From Candidatus Obscuribacterales bacterium (GTDB lineage: Bacteria > Cyanobacteriota > Vampirovibrionia > Obscuribacterales > Obscuribacteraceae): a DNA stretch of 64,000 nt. The notes under the pieces were generated by a model. The model was given only the letters and a program-made list of their open reading frames with translations. It was not told the DNA's origin and made no database searches. This document shows, in pieces, positions 24,528 to 33,409 of this stretch. The translations under genes and the position numbers were made by a program. The stretch's first letter is position 1; each line of letters begins with the position of its first letter. The stretch lies in assembly GCA_020634035.1 (NCBI GenBank), contig JACKCM010000002.1:558001-622000 (forward strand). The letters run 5' to 3'.

Positions 24528-26005
24528 TGCTCCCCTTCCTTCTCTTCGACGGTTTCCGGCGGAGGATCTGGACAATTGGCCTTCAACGCTGCCAGGGTCT
24601 CTTTCACTCTCTTGATACTGCCGGGACGATCGGCCTCTTCCATCTGGGTGCAAGCAAGCACCAGCTCGGCTATCTCATCAGAAATATTCGGATCTTCTGC
24701 TCCGTCTTTCTTTTCGGCGGTTCTTGGATCTGAAGCCATCAGGGCCTCCGGGTCAGATCCGGTGAGCAGATAATACATGGTGCCCCCCAGGGCATAGAGA
24801 TCGCTTGACGGAGTCGCTTTGCCCCGCAGTTGCTCCGGCGCTATATAGGACTGCTTACCGACAAAGGTACCGGTGGCGGTGCCGACAAATTCGTTGGCGG
24901 CGCCGAAATCTATTAAAACGACATCGTTCTTGTGATTGAGCACCAGATTGTCCGGGGTCAGATCCCGGTGGATTACTGGCGGGTCATTGCCGTGCAGATA
25001 TTCGAGAATGTCTGCTATCTGCAAAGCCCAGTTCAGAACCTGCCATTCTTGCCTGGGACCATGTTGATTGACCAGTTGTCTGAGATCCTGACCCCGGACA
25101 TATTCTAATAAGAGATAGTTGCGACCGTTCTCTTGAAAGTGATCCATGACCCGGGCTATATGAGGATGCTTGAGCTTGACCAGAAGCTTCGCCTCTCGCT
25201 CGAACATCTCCTCGGCTTTGGCTCTGGCCGCTTCGCCGGAATTAGGAGGGATGACTAGCTCTTTAAGCACCACCAGGGATGAGCCGCCCACCTGGGCCAG
25301 ATAAATTGCTGAGAGCCCGCCGAAGGCGAGCTGGCGAATCACCACCAGTTTGTCTCCCATGAGTTTTTGGTTGGGTTTCAATGGAATGAAACTGGTATTG
25401 CTGAAGCGACGGCTTAGCTCTTCTTCCCACATCTGGGTGTAGCTCAGCTTCTCGATTCCCAGGTTGGTGTTCTGCAGGTCGTTTTGAAATTCAATCAGAT
25501 TCTGAGGCCGGGGCATATTCTTTGCCCAGACTTCTAAGGCGAGCATGAGCTGCTCTATGTCAGGCTTTTTCATCTTGCCCAGCTGAATACGCACATCGCC
25601 ACCAGAGCTGAAGCCCAGGGTGAGAAGCCTGTCGCTGTCATCCTGGCTTAATGGATCGGATAGGGTGGCATGGCTGACCTCGGACCAGAGTCTCTCTCTG
25701 CGGAAGCCCAGGTTGAAGAGCATGCGTAGCGGAAAAGACAGGCCTTCTTTTGAGACCACTATCAAGTTATCCTCGAAGACCGCCGACAGCACAATGCCTA
25801 TCGCCGGTATGGCGAGGAAAAGCGTATAGAAAAAGATCGCTTCCAGCCCGCTTATATTCGAGCTGCCCCGCAAAATCGAGCTGGTGAAATAGCCCAGGGC
25901 AAACGGAATTAAAGCCGCCCAGATAGGCATCATCGCCACAGTACAGAACATACCTGCGCTGCAGAGCTTGCTTTTATATGGAATTGCCAACTCAAGCTGT
26001 GCCAC
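24524..26005 (-). CDS. Membrane Ser/Thr protein kinase (TM-TM-PH-like-kinase)
   Basis: 493 residues. Two hydrophobic regions (about 18-45 and 58-85) precede a PH-like segment (VVSKEGLSFPLRMLF, RLWSEVSHATL), then the kinase domain from about 225. The catalytic set is complete: lysine in VVLKELVIP, HRD at 346, DFG at 366, APEQLRG and SDLYALGGTMYYLL. The C-terminal tail is Pro/Glu-rich. It shares architecture with the next gene, so they look like an old tandem duplication. They are translationally coupled (ATGA), and the encoded kinases may act as a pair, with this one fully canonical. Confidence 0.88.
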   Translation of the reverse strand: MAQLELAIPYKSKLCSAGMFCTVAMMPIWAALIPFALGYFTSSILRGSSNISGLEAIFFYTLFLAIPAIGIVLSAVFEDNLIVVSKEGLSFPLRMLFNLGFRRERLWSEVSHATLSDPLSQDDSDRLLTLGFSSGGDVRIQLGKMKKPDIEQLMLALEVWAKNMPRPQNLIEFQNDLQNTNLGIEKLSYTQMWEEELSRRFSNTSFIPLKPNQKLMGDKLVVIRQLAFGGLSAIYLAQVGGSSLVVLKELVIPPNSGEAARAKAEEMFEREAKLLVKLKHPHIARVMDHFQENGRNYLLLEYVRGQDLRQLVNQHGPRQEWQVLNWALQIADILEYLHGNDPPVIHRDLTPDNLVLNHKNDVVLIDFGAANEFVGTATGTFVGKQSYIAPEQLRGKATPSSDLYALGGTMYYLLTGSDPEALMASDPRTAEKKDGAEDPNISDEIAELVLACTQMEEADRPGSIKRVKETLAALKANCPDPPPETVEEKEGEQ

Positions 26006-26046
26006 TAGCTTTTTTCCGATTTGATTTATTGTATATGCAGTAAATA

Positions 26047-26706
26047 TTACTTGCCCGGTTTAACCGTATATTGGCCCGAAGTTCTATGTAAATGTTCCAA
26101 ATGTACCTCTCCGTTTACAATCGGAACATGGGTCAAAAAGGCTGGGAGCTTCGAATCGGTCACCCAGGACATATCCGGGGAGAATAAACAGCTGTTTATA
26201 AGGTGCGAGAGGTAGGGATAGCAACCTTCGGCTCCCTCGTCCACGTTCCAGCTAGGATTGTTGCCGTCGTCGATATCGCCGTTAATATAGACTCTCAATC
26301 TGGAGACCAGGGTGGCGGTATCCTGGTCGGCCAGATAGGCATAGACGAAGATCTGACCGCAGTTCTCGTTTCTTGCATTAGAAAGCTCCCGGTCGCTGCT
26401 TACTCCGCTCAGAATAGTAATGGTCAGCCGTCGCCTATCCGAACGTATGTTTATGACATCGTTGGCGAGATTGGCAGTGAGAATCGGTTTTTCTCCGTCT
26501 CCGCCTTTGCTGGGATCGAGCAACTGCACAAAATTGACGGCGGCGGCTCCTAAGACCTGCATTGAAGCATAGCGCTTCGCCTTTATCTCTTTCTCTTTCT
26601 TGAGAGCAAAACGATAGCTTGCTGCCTGTTCTAAAAAGGCATCCTGATCATAGGTCAGTCTGGTCGGCTCGCCGGCAGTTATGTTCTGGTCGTTTTCCTG
26701 GCTCAC
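26047..26706 (-). CDS. Unknown soluble protein between SDR and kinases
   Basis: 219 residues with no signal peptide or membrane helix and no family I recognise. The N-terminal third is helical and charged (FALKKEKEIKAKRYASMQ). The rest is mixed alpha/beta with VYAYLADQDTATLVSRLRVY. The start ATG at 26706 overlaps the SDR stop (ATGA) and the stop lies 41 bases before the first kinase, so it belongs to the same transcript. It could be a substrate or adaptor of the kinases. That is a guess from position. Confidence 0.6.
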   Translation of the reverse strand: MSQENDQNITAGEPTRLTYDQDAFLEQAASYRFALKKEKEIKAKRYASMQVLGAAAVNFVQLLDPSKGGDGEKPILTANLANDVINIRSDRRRLTITILSGVSSDRELSNARNENCGQIFVYAYLADQDTATLVSRLRVYINGDIDDGNNPSWNVDEGAEGCYPYLSHLINSCLFSPDMSWVTDSKLPAFLTHVPIVNGEVHLEHLHRTSGQYTVKPGK

Positions 26707-27587
26707 GTTTTGACCTTATCCTTTATAGAGGAGTCCACATAATCTGTGGGTAGCAGTTTATTGATATTCCAGACCACCCCGGGCAAAAGCCCATTCAAAC
26801 GCTCGAAGAACTTGCCGGGAGCCGTCATTATAATTTCATGGCTACCGCCTTTTCTTAAATAAGAGTCTATTTCTCTGGCTACGTCTTCTGCCGAAATAGA
26901 GAGCACAAGACGCATCAGAAGACCCGAAGGGGTGTTTTTGCTAGCGATTAGCGTTGGATTTTTCTCATCAGCAACCTGATTCTTTTCGAAAAATTCAGTT
27001 CTCACCCAGCCGGGACAGACTGTCAGGAAATCAATATTCTTCGAGTTCAACTCTGCTCCCATGGCAACCGACATAGAGTTGAGGGCATGTTTCGAAGAAG
27101 AATACATAACCGAGCCGGCGATAGGAATTTTGCCTGCCACCGAAGAGACATTGACAATCTTGCCGCCGCCTTGCTCCAGAAAATGTGGAAGCGCCGCGTA
27201 GATAGCCTCTACACAGGCGAAATAGTTGACATCGAATACTCTGCGCCAGTCTTCCATGGTGAGGTTGAGTACTCTGCCCGGATAAGCCATGCCTGCATTG
27301 TTTACCAGAAGCTCTATAGAGCCGAATTGCTCAAGACAGGTATTTACAAGTCTTTTGGCGGCTCCTTCTTCTCCGATATCAGCCACCACAATCGTTGCCA
27401 GTCCGCCGGCTTTCTCCACCTGCTCCTTGGTGGCTTTTAGCTGTTCTTCGTTGCGCCCGCTGATAACCAGCCTGGCTCGATACTTGCGAGCCAGGTAAAT
27501 AGCCAGGGCTTTGCCTATGCCCGATGATGCACCGGTTATCACTCCGGCAAATTCTTTCTTCAAAGATTTCTTCCTTGCAAACAGCAT
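26703..27587 (-). CDS. Short-chain dehydrogenase/reductase
   Basis: 294 residues of the classical SDR fold: cofactor motif VITGASSGIGKALA, NNAG in LVNNAGMAYPG, catalytic Ser in NVSSVAG, and YSSSK active-site Tyr/Lys. The C-terminal extension is partly hydrophobic (FFERLNGLLPGVVWNINKLLP), suggesting membrane association and possibly a lipid-like substrate, as in ketosphinganine reductase-like SDRs. It is the first gene of the coupled minus-strand cluster leading to the two kinases. Substrate unknown. Confidence 0.87.
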   Translation of the reverse strand: MLFARKKSLKKEFAGVITGASSGIGKALAIYLARKYRARLVISGRNEEQLKATKEQVEKAGGLATIVVADIGEEGAAKRLVNTCLEQFGSIELLVNNAGMAYPGRVLNLTMEDWRRVFDVNYFACVEAIYAALPHFLEQGGGKIVNVSSVAGKIPIAGSVMYSSSKHALNSMSVAMGAELNSKNIDFLTVCPGWVRTEFFEKNQVADEKNPTLIASKNTPSGLLMRLVLSISAEDVAREIDSYLRKGGSHEIIMTAPGKFFERLNGLLPGVVWNINKLLPTDYVDSSIKDKVKT

Positions 27588-27692
27588 CCATAAATTATAT
27601 TGGTTTTTGCTGCGGGCTCCCGATATGGTCTTGCCATTTTTACGTTATGGAAGATCTGGATGTAAAGAGAGTGCTTCTGTTCAGCAGGTGAT

Positions 27693-28913
27693 TCAGGCAA
27701 GAATAAAGAGCGTCTCGATGCCATAGACCGCAATCAATCGTGAAAACTTCGGATTGTAGACCTGGCTGTCCAGGTATTCTTTGAAAGAGTTGAGCGGCTT
27801 TATCTCTTTAAGATCCTCTTTGAGAATTTTGATCTCATCAAGGGCGATTTTGCTCGGTTGATCGTTGAAGCTCAGATCAAGAGCCTTGAATAGCAGATCG
27901 ACACAGGCGAAGTTGGCGGTAAAAAGACCGAGATAGCCGAGAATCAGATCGCTTCCTCCTTCAAAATAGAGCAGTTTTGCCAGGGTCAGTACCAGCGCAG
28001 ATATGATGCCACCAAGCAAAATTGCAACCAGCCAGTTGAGAGTATTTATAAAGCGAAGCAAGAATTTGATCAGACTGAGTCTTCTGGAAGTTCGCTCGAT
28101 TTGATTTGCCACCACGGCAAGCTCTTCATAGAAGGGCAGAAGCTGGCGTGCAATCAGAACTATCCTGAAAAGAGCTGCAGCGAATAGTGAGCCTGACCCC
28201 AGTAGCAGGGCCAGATACCAGGTCTTGAAGGAGATGGCCGCAACCAGAAATACGCCTGCAAAACCGAGGATAGAGGCAGTAAAAAGCAGAGAGGCATGTT
28301 TCTTTCGTCTTTCTGCTTCGACAAGCAGACCTCTTTTAAAAAGAGTTTCTCTGATCTCGTTTTCAAAAGCCTGTCTGTATCCGGCACTGGTGAAATCAGC
28401 AATTATTCTCCACAGCCCCTGGGCCGAAAAATATTTCCTCAATCTTTTGGGATCGTTTATAGATTCTCTTATCATCGTGCTGAGCGAGCCTGTTATGAAG
28501 CGATAGAGGAAGGAGAGCCGTTTGGCAATCTGTATAGGATTGCGCGCGTTACCGAGAATAGTCTTCTTCGCTTTTTGCTGGGCCCAGTCGGATAGGGCTT
28601 TTTTAGTGACTGTCCACATGTTCTTTTCGTAGTCGGTGAGCTGATTTAGAAAGCTCATATCATCACCGCGTTTCAGTGCCCTTTGCATCAAGTCGGCAGC
28701 CAACACGATAAGGGCATGGGTGGTATCACCGCCCCGAATTAAATAGGCGATTTCGGCAGGGCGCAGCTCTTCTTTCTTAGCCAGAGAAGATGTAGAAGAA
28801 GATGAAGAAGCTTCCACATGATTCAGATTTTTAAATATCCAGGTGCGAGCAGCCAGCTCGAAAACGAGCAGGGAGAATAGATAAGCCAGGAATTCTAAAC
28901 CGGAGATGCTCAC
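27693..28913 (-). CDS. TIGR04222-like multi-pass membrane protein
   Basis: 406 residues. N-terminal membrane helix (FLAYLFSLLVFELAARTWIF), a Ser-rich linker, then LRPAEIAYLIRGGDTTHALIV, the typical opening of the TIGR04222 family of bacterial membrane proteins. Two further hydrophobic pairs occur near residues 215-260 and 305-350. Function of this family is unknown. The gene is 105 bases upstream of the SDR on the same strand and may head the same unit. Confidence 0.6.
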   Translation of the reverse strand: MSISGLEFLAYLFSLLVFELAARTWIFKNLNHVEASSSSSTSSLAKKEELRPAEIAYLIRGGDTTHALIVLAADLMQRALKRGDDMSFLNQLTDYEKNMWTVTKKALSDWAQQKAKKTILGNARNPIQIAKRLSFLYRFITGSLSTMIRESINDPKRLRKYFSAQGLWRIIADFTSAGYRQAFENEIRETLFKRGLLVEAERRKKHASLLFTASILGFAGVFLVAAISFKTWYLALLLGSGSLFAAALFRIVLIARQLLPFYEELAVVANQIERTSRRLSLIKFLLRFINTLNWLVAILLGGIISALVLTLAKLLYFEGGSDLILGYLGLFTANFACVDLLFKALDLSFNDQPSKIALDEIKILKEDLKEIKPLNSFKEYLDSQVYNPKFSRLIAVYGIETLFILA

Positions 28914-28961
28914 CAGGTCTCTATCTAGCTTGTGGAGTTGCGTTAGGCGGATGCCTTAAAA

Positions 28962-29378
28962 TCAGCAGGCTTCGCTGAGTCCTAACTCTACTACTTTAGC
29001 AACAAGACTTCTCTTCTCGGCGCTTCTTTTGATAGCCGCAAGCAAACTTTCACCGGTGGCAGTGGTGGGAATGAGCGTCTCGGGAGTCTGGTTGAGAACA
29101 CCTTCGAGGGGAAGATAGTTGCCGTCCCGTATGGAAATAAGGGCAGGAGAGCGATTCTCTCTCTTCAATTCTTGCAACTGGGCATAGCCGCGACCGGTCA
29201 TATGCCAGTTGCATATGATTACATCGGCTTCGGACTCGAGTACTCTTCCTTTGAATTCGTCGGTGACCAATGCTGTGCCGACTATTTCTATGTCGTCCAT
29301 ATGATCGAGCCAGAGGTTGAGCATGAACAAGGTCGGCTCCGAATCGTCGACTATAAATACTTTGACCTGATCATTCAT
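28962..29378 (-). CDS. Pseudo-receiver (response regulator-like) protein
   Basis: 138 residues with a CheY-type receiver fold: VKVFIVDDSEPTLFML carries the acidic pair D11-D12, and DVIICNWHMTGRG matches the third strand. The phospho-acceptor aspartate is replaced by N57, and the conserved lysine region near the end reads TLIPTTATG, so the lysine also appears lost. Normal phosphotransfer is unlikely. It may work as a constitutive or protein-interaction receiver. No output domain or partner kinase is adjacent. It is separated from the next gene on its strand by 48 bases. Confidence 0.8.
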   Translation of the reverse strand: MNDQVKVFIVDDSEPTLFMLNLWLDHMDDIEIVGTALVTDEFKGRVLESEADVIICNWHMTGRGYAQLQELKRENRSPALISIRDGNYLPLEGVLNQTPETLIPTTATGESLLAAIKRSAEKRSLVAKVVELGLSEAC

Positions 29379-29481
29379 GATTTCAACCCTACCAACTTAA
29401 ATTGAGACGCCAGTTCTTCAGAGGCACTTTGTTTAGAGTGTGTCGAAAAAGATAAAGACAATCTGAAGATGGAATCAAGTG

Positions 29482-29528
29482 TATACCCTTAACTACTAAA
29501 TGGGAACAGCTAGTAGGCAGAGGGTATA
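29482..29528. other. Two-step stem-loop in intergenic region
   Basis: TATACCCT (29482-29489) pairs with AGGGTATA (29521-29528), and inside it CTACTA (29493-29498) pairs with TAGTAG (29511-29516). The loop is 12 bases. It lies between nadC and the receiver gene, in the presumed leader of the latter. It has no U-tract, so a terminator is unlikely. Confidence 0.45.
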
Positions 29529-29558
29529 TACCGACGGCGATTGTTGTAATCCCTGACT

Positions 29559-29590
29559 ATATGCTGGTTTCAAGACGAAGCCCGGCATAT
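29559..29590. other. Second stem-loop near the nadC 3' end
   Basis: ATATGCTGG (29559-29567) pairs with CCGGCATAT (29582-29590), nine pairs with one G-T. The loop is 14 bases. It could be part of the nadC 3' end or of a structured leader together with the stem at 29482-29528. Confidence 0.4.
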
Positions 29591-29657
29591 GTTAAGCAGT
29601 TTGTTAAGAAGATTTAGTCGCTTGCCAACTCGATTTCAGCACTTTGACTGTTTTGAA

Positions 29658-30587
29658 TCAGAGGCTCAGATCCATGTCCAGGCTTATGTCTTTAGCTGGT
29701 GCCGAGTGGGTGAGAGCACCGACTGAGATGGCGTCCACGCCCTCGATTACATAGGTTGCAATGGTAGCGATATTGATCCCGCCCGATATTTCCACCAGGC
29801 TTCTTCCATCGATTATTGCAATGGCCTCTTTCACCATTTTGGGACTCATGTTGTCAAGCAGGATGTGCTCAGGCTCCAGGGCAGAAGCTTGCTCTACCTC
29901 TTCCAGGCTGCGGGTCTCCACTTCTATCGACGCTTCAGGATAACTGTTTCTTGCCGCCTCGATAGCTGCTTTTATAGACCCTGCCATGGCTATATGGTTG
30001 TCCTTGATCAAGATTCGGTCATACAAACCGCTTCTATGATTGACTCCACCACCAAGGTGTACGGCAATCCGGTCGAAGGCTCTGAGACAGGGCGTGGTTT
30101 TTCTCGTGTCCAGCACTTTGATACCACTGCCTTCGACCTTTTCGACGAAGCTTCTTGTTATCGTGGCGACTCCGCACATACGCTGCATCAAGTTGAGCGC
30201 CAGCCGTTCTCCGGTGAGAATCGCCCGGGCTGGTCCTTCTATAGAAAGGACGACGGTAGGACAATCTTTTATATATGTACCTTCTTCGTAAAAGGCTTCG
30301 AAACTGAATTGCTCCGGTTCGGCTTGCCGCGCTGCCAGGCGATTGAAGACCCGCTCCAGCACATCGATACCGGCCAGCACCGTGGGCTCTTTGACAATCA
30401 CCCGGGCTCTGCCCCTGGCCTTTGAGGGAACCGTGGACACCGTGGTGATGTCAACCGCGCCATTGATGCCGGCCAGCGCGCCTAGATCCTCATCGAGGGC
30501 AAGATCAATCGCTCTGTCGAGCATACTCTCTAGATTGGCATCCAGATGCCATTCTGTTTGGCTGCATTCGCGCTCGGTTTTATTCAA
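29658..30587 (-). CDS. nadC: Nicotinate-nucleotide pyrophosphorylase (quinolinate phosphoribosyltransferase)
   Basis: 309 residues. Family signatures are clear: GERLALNLMQRMCGVAT, the basic active-site DTRKTTPCLRAFD, GGGVNHRSGLYD and ILIKDNHI, with the terminal LVEISGGI and VDAISVGALTHSA. It joins quinolinate and PRPP to give nicotinate mononucleotide in de novo NAD synthesis. No nadA or nadB is in the window, so it stands alone. I see no missing residues. Confidence 0.95.
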   Translation of the reverse strand: MNKTERECSQTEWHLDANLESMLDRAIDLALDEDLGALAGINGAVDITTVSTVPSKARGRARVIVKEPTVLAGIDVLERVFNRLAARQAEPEQFSFEAFYEEGTYIKDCPTVVLSIEGPARAILTGERLALNLMQRMCGVATITRSFVEKVEGSGIKVLDTRKTTPCLRAFDRIAVHLGGGVNHRSGLYDRILIKDNHIAMAGSIKAAIEAARNSYPEASIEVETRSLEEVEQASALEPEHILLDNMSPKMVKEAIAIIDGRSLVEISGGINIATIATYVIEGVDAISVGALTHSAPAKDISLDMDLSL

Positions 30588-30725
30588 GACTGATCACTCA
30601 CTTTTCACTGGCATCGCGATTGTTATTATGCCAGGCGGCCGTCCTACTTAGCTGCTTGAGATTTATGCGGTTGCAAAGTATCATATTCTAGTCCGAGTTT
30701 TCGAAATGAAGTAAGGAGAAAGCTA

Positions 30726-31007
30726 TTGTCCAGATTCAATTTCAAGGGCGCCATAAAAATGCTTGCATTTGCTCTGATGTTCTGGTCTATTGGATATGCT
30801 CAGGCTTATGACCGCACTGTGGCCAACAACCTGGGTAAGACCAGAGACGCGTTATTAGATCAACGCTCTCACCTGGCCGCCAAGGCTGACGAGATCAAAG
30901 GCAAAATGACAGAACTCGATAAACAGCTGAGCATAGTCGAGAGCTATATCAGAGACACAGAGAGCGCTATCCGTAATATCGACGACGCAATTCGCAGAGC
31001 GAGTTGA
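30726..31007 (+). CDS. Small secreted coiled-coil protein
   Basis: 93 residues from TTG 30726, preceded by AAGGAGAAA at good spacing. Signal peptide (MLAFALMFWSIGYAQA), then a single charged coiled-coil (residues 30-90: LLDQRSHLAAKADEIKGKM, LDKQLSIVESYI). No family recognised. It precedes the SnoaL-like secreted protein by 12 bases, so the two are probably one transcript. Confidence 0.65.
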   Translation: MSRFNFKGAIKMLAFALMFWSIGYAQAYDRTVANNLGKTRDALLDQRSHLAAKADEIKGKMTELDKQLSIVESYIRDTESAIRNIDDAIRRAS

Positions 31008-31019
31008 TTTAACCGGGCA

Positions 31020-31709
31020 ATGGTGAGAGTTATGACAATTAAACTAAGCAGAACAATTTTGAGAACTACCAAACTTACCGCCTGGGCGCTGGTTTTGTTC
31101 CAGGTCGTCGGACCACTACAGTCGGTTCTGGCCGAAGAGCCTAGTCAGAAACCTGATGAGCAGGCGGTCGAGAAGACAAAGACGGTCGAAAGAGTGATAA
31201 CCACTGAGACCAGTGATGGTGATGTTTCTCACAAGTCCGTCAGAAAAGAGACCATGAGGGTCTCGGCCAATGTACCGGTTCACTGTCTCAGTCCCCACGC
31301 TGCCTGCGAAGAATCTAAAGTGGTGATAGACACATTGATGAAAGTATCGAAGACCTATTCGCAGGGAGATTTTGACGGGTTCGGCAAATTTCTCGATGAT
31401 GATGTCACCGTATTTGATGATCATAAAAAGAAGCTGATTGTAGGTAAAGAAGCCGTTCTAGATTATGTGAAGAAGAGATGGAAAGATGCCCACGTCGGAC
31501 CGAATCCGGTTCTTTCTTACACCATCGAGCATCCTTATGCCAAAGTCAATGGTGATACCGCCGTGGTCACTTTTAAAGCGATAAAAGTAATCGGCGGTAC
31601 TCAGAATCCAGGCACCTACGAGTCGAAAAGCACTGATATCTTCGTAAAGAAGCATGGTGAGTGGAAAAAACTTCACTATGTCAGTCACTGGAAGAAAGTA
31701 AAGTCCTGA
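31020..31709 (+). CDS. Secreted SnoaL/NTF2-like protein
   Basis: 229 residues. A basic N-terminus and hydrophobic signal (LTAWALVLFQVVGPLQSVLA), a linker, then a SnoaL / DUF4440-like cone fold (about 105-225): TYSQGDFDGFGKFLDDDVTVFD, KEAVLDYVKKRW and a terminal WKKLHYVSHW. Such domains bind small ligands or act as assembly domains. No catalytic pair can be named. Its start follows the coiled-coil gene by 12 bases; ATG 31032 is an alternative. Confidence 0.7.
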   Translation: MVRVMTIKLSRTILRTTKLTAWALVLFQVVGPLQSVLAEEPSQKPDEQAVEKTKTVERVITTETSDGDVSHKSVRKETMRVSANVPVHCLSPHAACEESKVVIDTLMKVSKTYSQGDFDGFGKFLDDDVTVFDDHKKKLIVGKEAVLDYVKKRWKDAHVGPNPVLSYTIEHPYAKVNGDTAVVTFKAIKVIGGTQNPGTYESKSTDIFVKKHGEWKKLHYVSHWKKVKS

Positions 31710-31721
31710 TCTTTTAATCGT

Positions 31722-31997
31722 TCACTTTTGTCTGGTATCGTTGGCGGTATCGGCTTTCTCAAGCGCCTCGAACTGTTTTTGCAGACGTTTCAGGTCTTTG
31801 CTTCCCGAGCGATTGAGGTCATCCATATCTTGTTGTACGCTGCTTCCTGACCCCTGCTCCATCCCTTCGATTTTGTTGTAGACGAAGAGAAGCACCACGG
31901 TATTGATCAGAAAGATAAAAATCAAAACTATACCAAGCGCTTTTAATATAAAGGCGCCGGTGCCGGTATTTGCTCTATTTCGATCTTCATTCATCAA
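31722..31997 (-). CDS. Small single-pass membrane protein with coiled-coil tail
   Basis: 91 residues: polar N-terminus, one membrane helix (ALGIVLIFIFLINTVVLLFVY), then an acidic/basic coiled-coil (DLKRLQKQFEALEKADTA). No family is recognised. It lies 7 bases downstream of the TPR gene on the same strand, so it is probably co-transcribed. Confidence 0.55.
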   Translation of the reverse strand: MMNEDRNRANTGTGAFILKALGIVLIFIFLINTVVLLFVYNKIEGMEQGSGSSVQQDMDDLNRSGSKDLKRLQKQFEALEKADTANDTRQK

Positions 31998-32004
31998 TCA
32001 GACA

Positions 32005-33339
32005 TCAATCAAAAGGAGACGGAGCGCTCTCAGCTTTCTTTTCTGTTTTCTTTTCATCTGGGTTCTGACTTTTCTTTTGAGGCGCGGGAGTTTCCTTTGT
32101 TGAATCAGCTTCTGGTGCTGCCACCAGACTGTCGAAGGTAGATGCCAGTCGGGCATCGGGATAAACACTTCTATAACGCTTCAACCAGGCTCCTCCTCCG
32201 AGGTTGCCGCTGGCCAGAACCAGATTGAGAAGATCCACCTGGTTGCCCGGGCACATACTGATGCTTTCTCTCAAGGATTTCAGCGCTTCTTCTTTGTTGC
32301 CACCGGCAAGCGCTATCAGACCTTTCTGGTGTTTGAGATAAAAATCCGATGGTTTGCTGGAAAGGGCCGTGTCCACTTTTGCCTCTATGCTACGAAGGCT
32401 TGATTTGCCGGCGTAGCGGGAGGCTTTCTCAGGAGCCTGACGAATGGAATTGCGGGCGCGCATCGCTTCGGCCGAATCGAAATCGTCGACAATAAAAGGG
32501 TCCCATCGAAAATCATGCTGGCGAGAGAAGCCTATCTGAGTCATGGACTTATTTGGCTTCGTTTTGCCAGAGCCTCTCTTCCAGGCTTTCAGATGATTCT
32601 CTGCCGAGGAACGATCACCTTCTAAAAAGGCTATCTCGGCCAGGAGCAACTCTACCGGAGGATAGCTCTCTATAGATTGAGCATGTTCGGCGGCAACTCT
32701 CGCTTTCTCCAGATCGCCGGCGATGAAATAAACTTTTGCCATGCCCTCGTGAGCTGCCTGCAATCCGGGTTCCTGCTCATGAGCCATTGAGAAGGTCTCC
32801 ACCGCTTCTTCCAACTCGCCCTGTCTCAGGCGGGCATGGCCGATACAGACCAGAATCGGTGCTTTGCGAGAGGTTCTGGAGAGCAGCTTCTGCCAGATCG
32901 ATATTGCTTTTTCATAGTTGCCCGACAGATGTTGCGCCAGGCCGGTGGCAAGAAGAATCTCTTCTTCCCTGGGATCGAGCTTGTTGGCTTTTTGCAATAA
33001 GGGCAGGGTTTTGTCGTATTTTTCTTGCATGGCAAGGGCTATACCAAGAAGATAGTGCGGTAGCGGATCTTCGGGATCGATCTGGATGGCTTTTTCAAGC
33101 AATCGAACTGCTTCTACAAGATCACCTGCTTGTTTGCCTGAGCGGCTTCTCTTTTTGCCGGCGTTGATATTTTTCAGATGGTTGAGGGCGCTCGAAGAGA
33201 GATTTTGAGAGCGCTTTCTCGCCTCGTTATTCCAGTATTCGACCTGGCCTTGAGCAGGCAGTAAAAAAACTGGAGAGCTGACAAAATTGCTTAGACCGAT
33301 CAAACAGGACAGACCGGCTAGTAAGATTCTTTTCTTCAT
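32005..33339 (-). CDS. Exported TPR protein
   Basis: About 444 residues from ATG 33339, where the signal peptide begins (KKRILLAGLSCLIGLSNFVSS). A basic linker (KNINAGKKRSRSGK) is followed by about five TPRs (DPEDPLPHYLLGIALAMQEK onward) and then two more near residues 330-385. The tail is Lys/Glu/Pro-rich and probably disordered. Upstream in-frame ATGs at 33369 and 33447 lie before the signal peptide and are less likely. It probably works as a periplasmic interaction scaffold. Confidence 0.75.
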   Translation of the reverse strand: MKKRILLAGLSCLIGLSNFVSSPVFLLPAQGQVEYWNNEARKRSQNLSSSALNHLKNINAGKKRSRSGKQAGDLVEAVRLLEKAIQIDPEDPLPHYLLGIALAMQEKYDKTLPLLQKANKLDPREEEILLATGLAQHLSGNYEKAISIWQKLLSRTSRKAPILVCIGHARLRQGELEEAVETFSMAHEQEPGLQAAHEGMAKVYFIAGDLEKARVAAEHAQSIESYPPVELLLAEIAFLEGDRSSAENHLKAWKRGSGKTKPNKSMTQIGFSRQHDFRWDPFIVDDFDSAEAMRARNSIRQAPEKASRYAGKSSLRSIEAKVDTALSSKPSDFYLKHQKGLIALAGGNKEEALKSLRESISMCPGNQVDLLNLVLASGNLGGGAWLKRYRSVYPDARLASTFDSLVAAPEADSTKETPAPQKKSQNPDEKKTEKKAESAPSPFD

Positions 33340-33409
33340 AGATACTATATATGGTGCATCTGGTGCCATGGCGAAATTTCTATTCTTCTCTTCAATTAAG
33401 ATACTAGAA

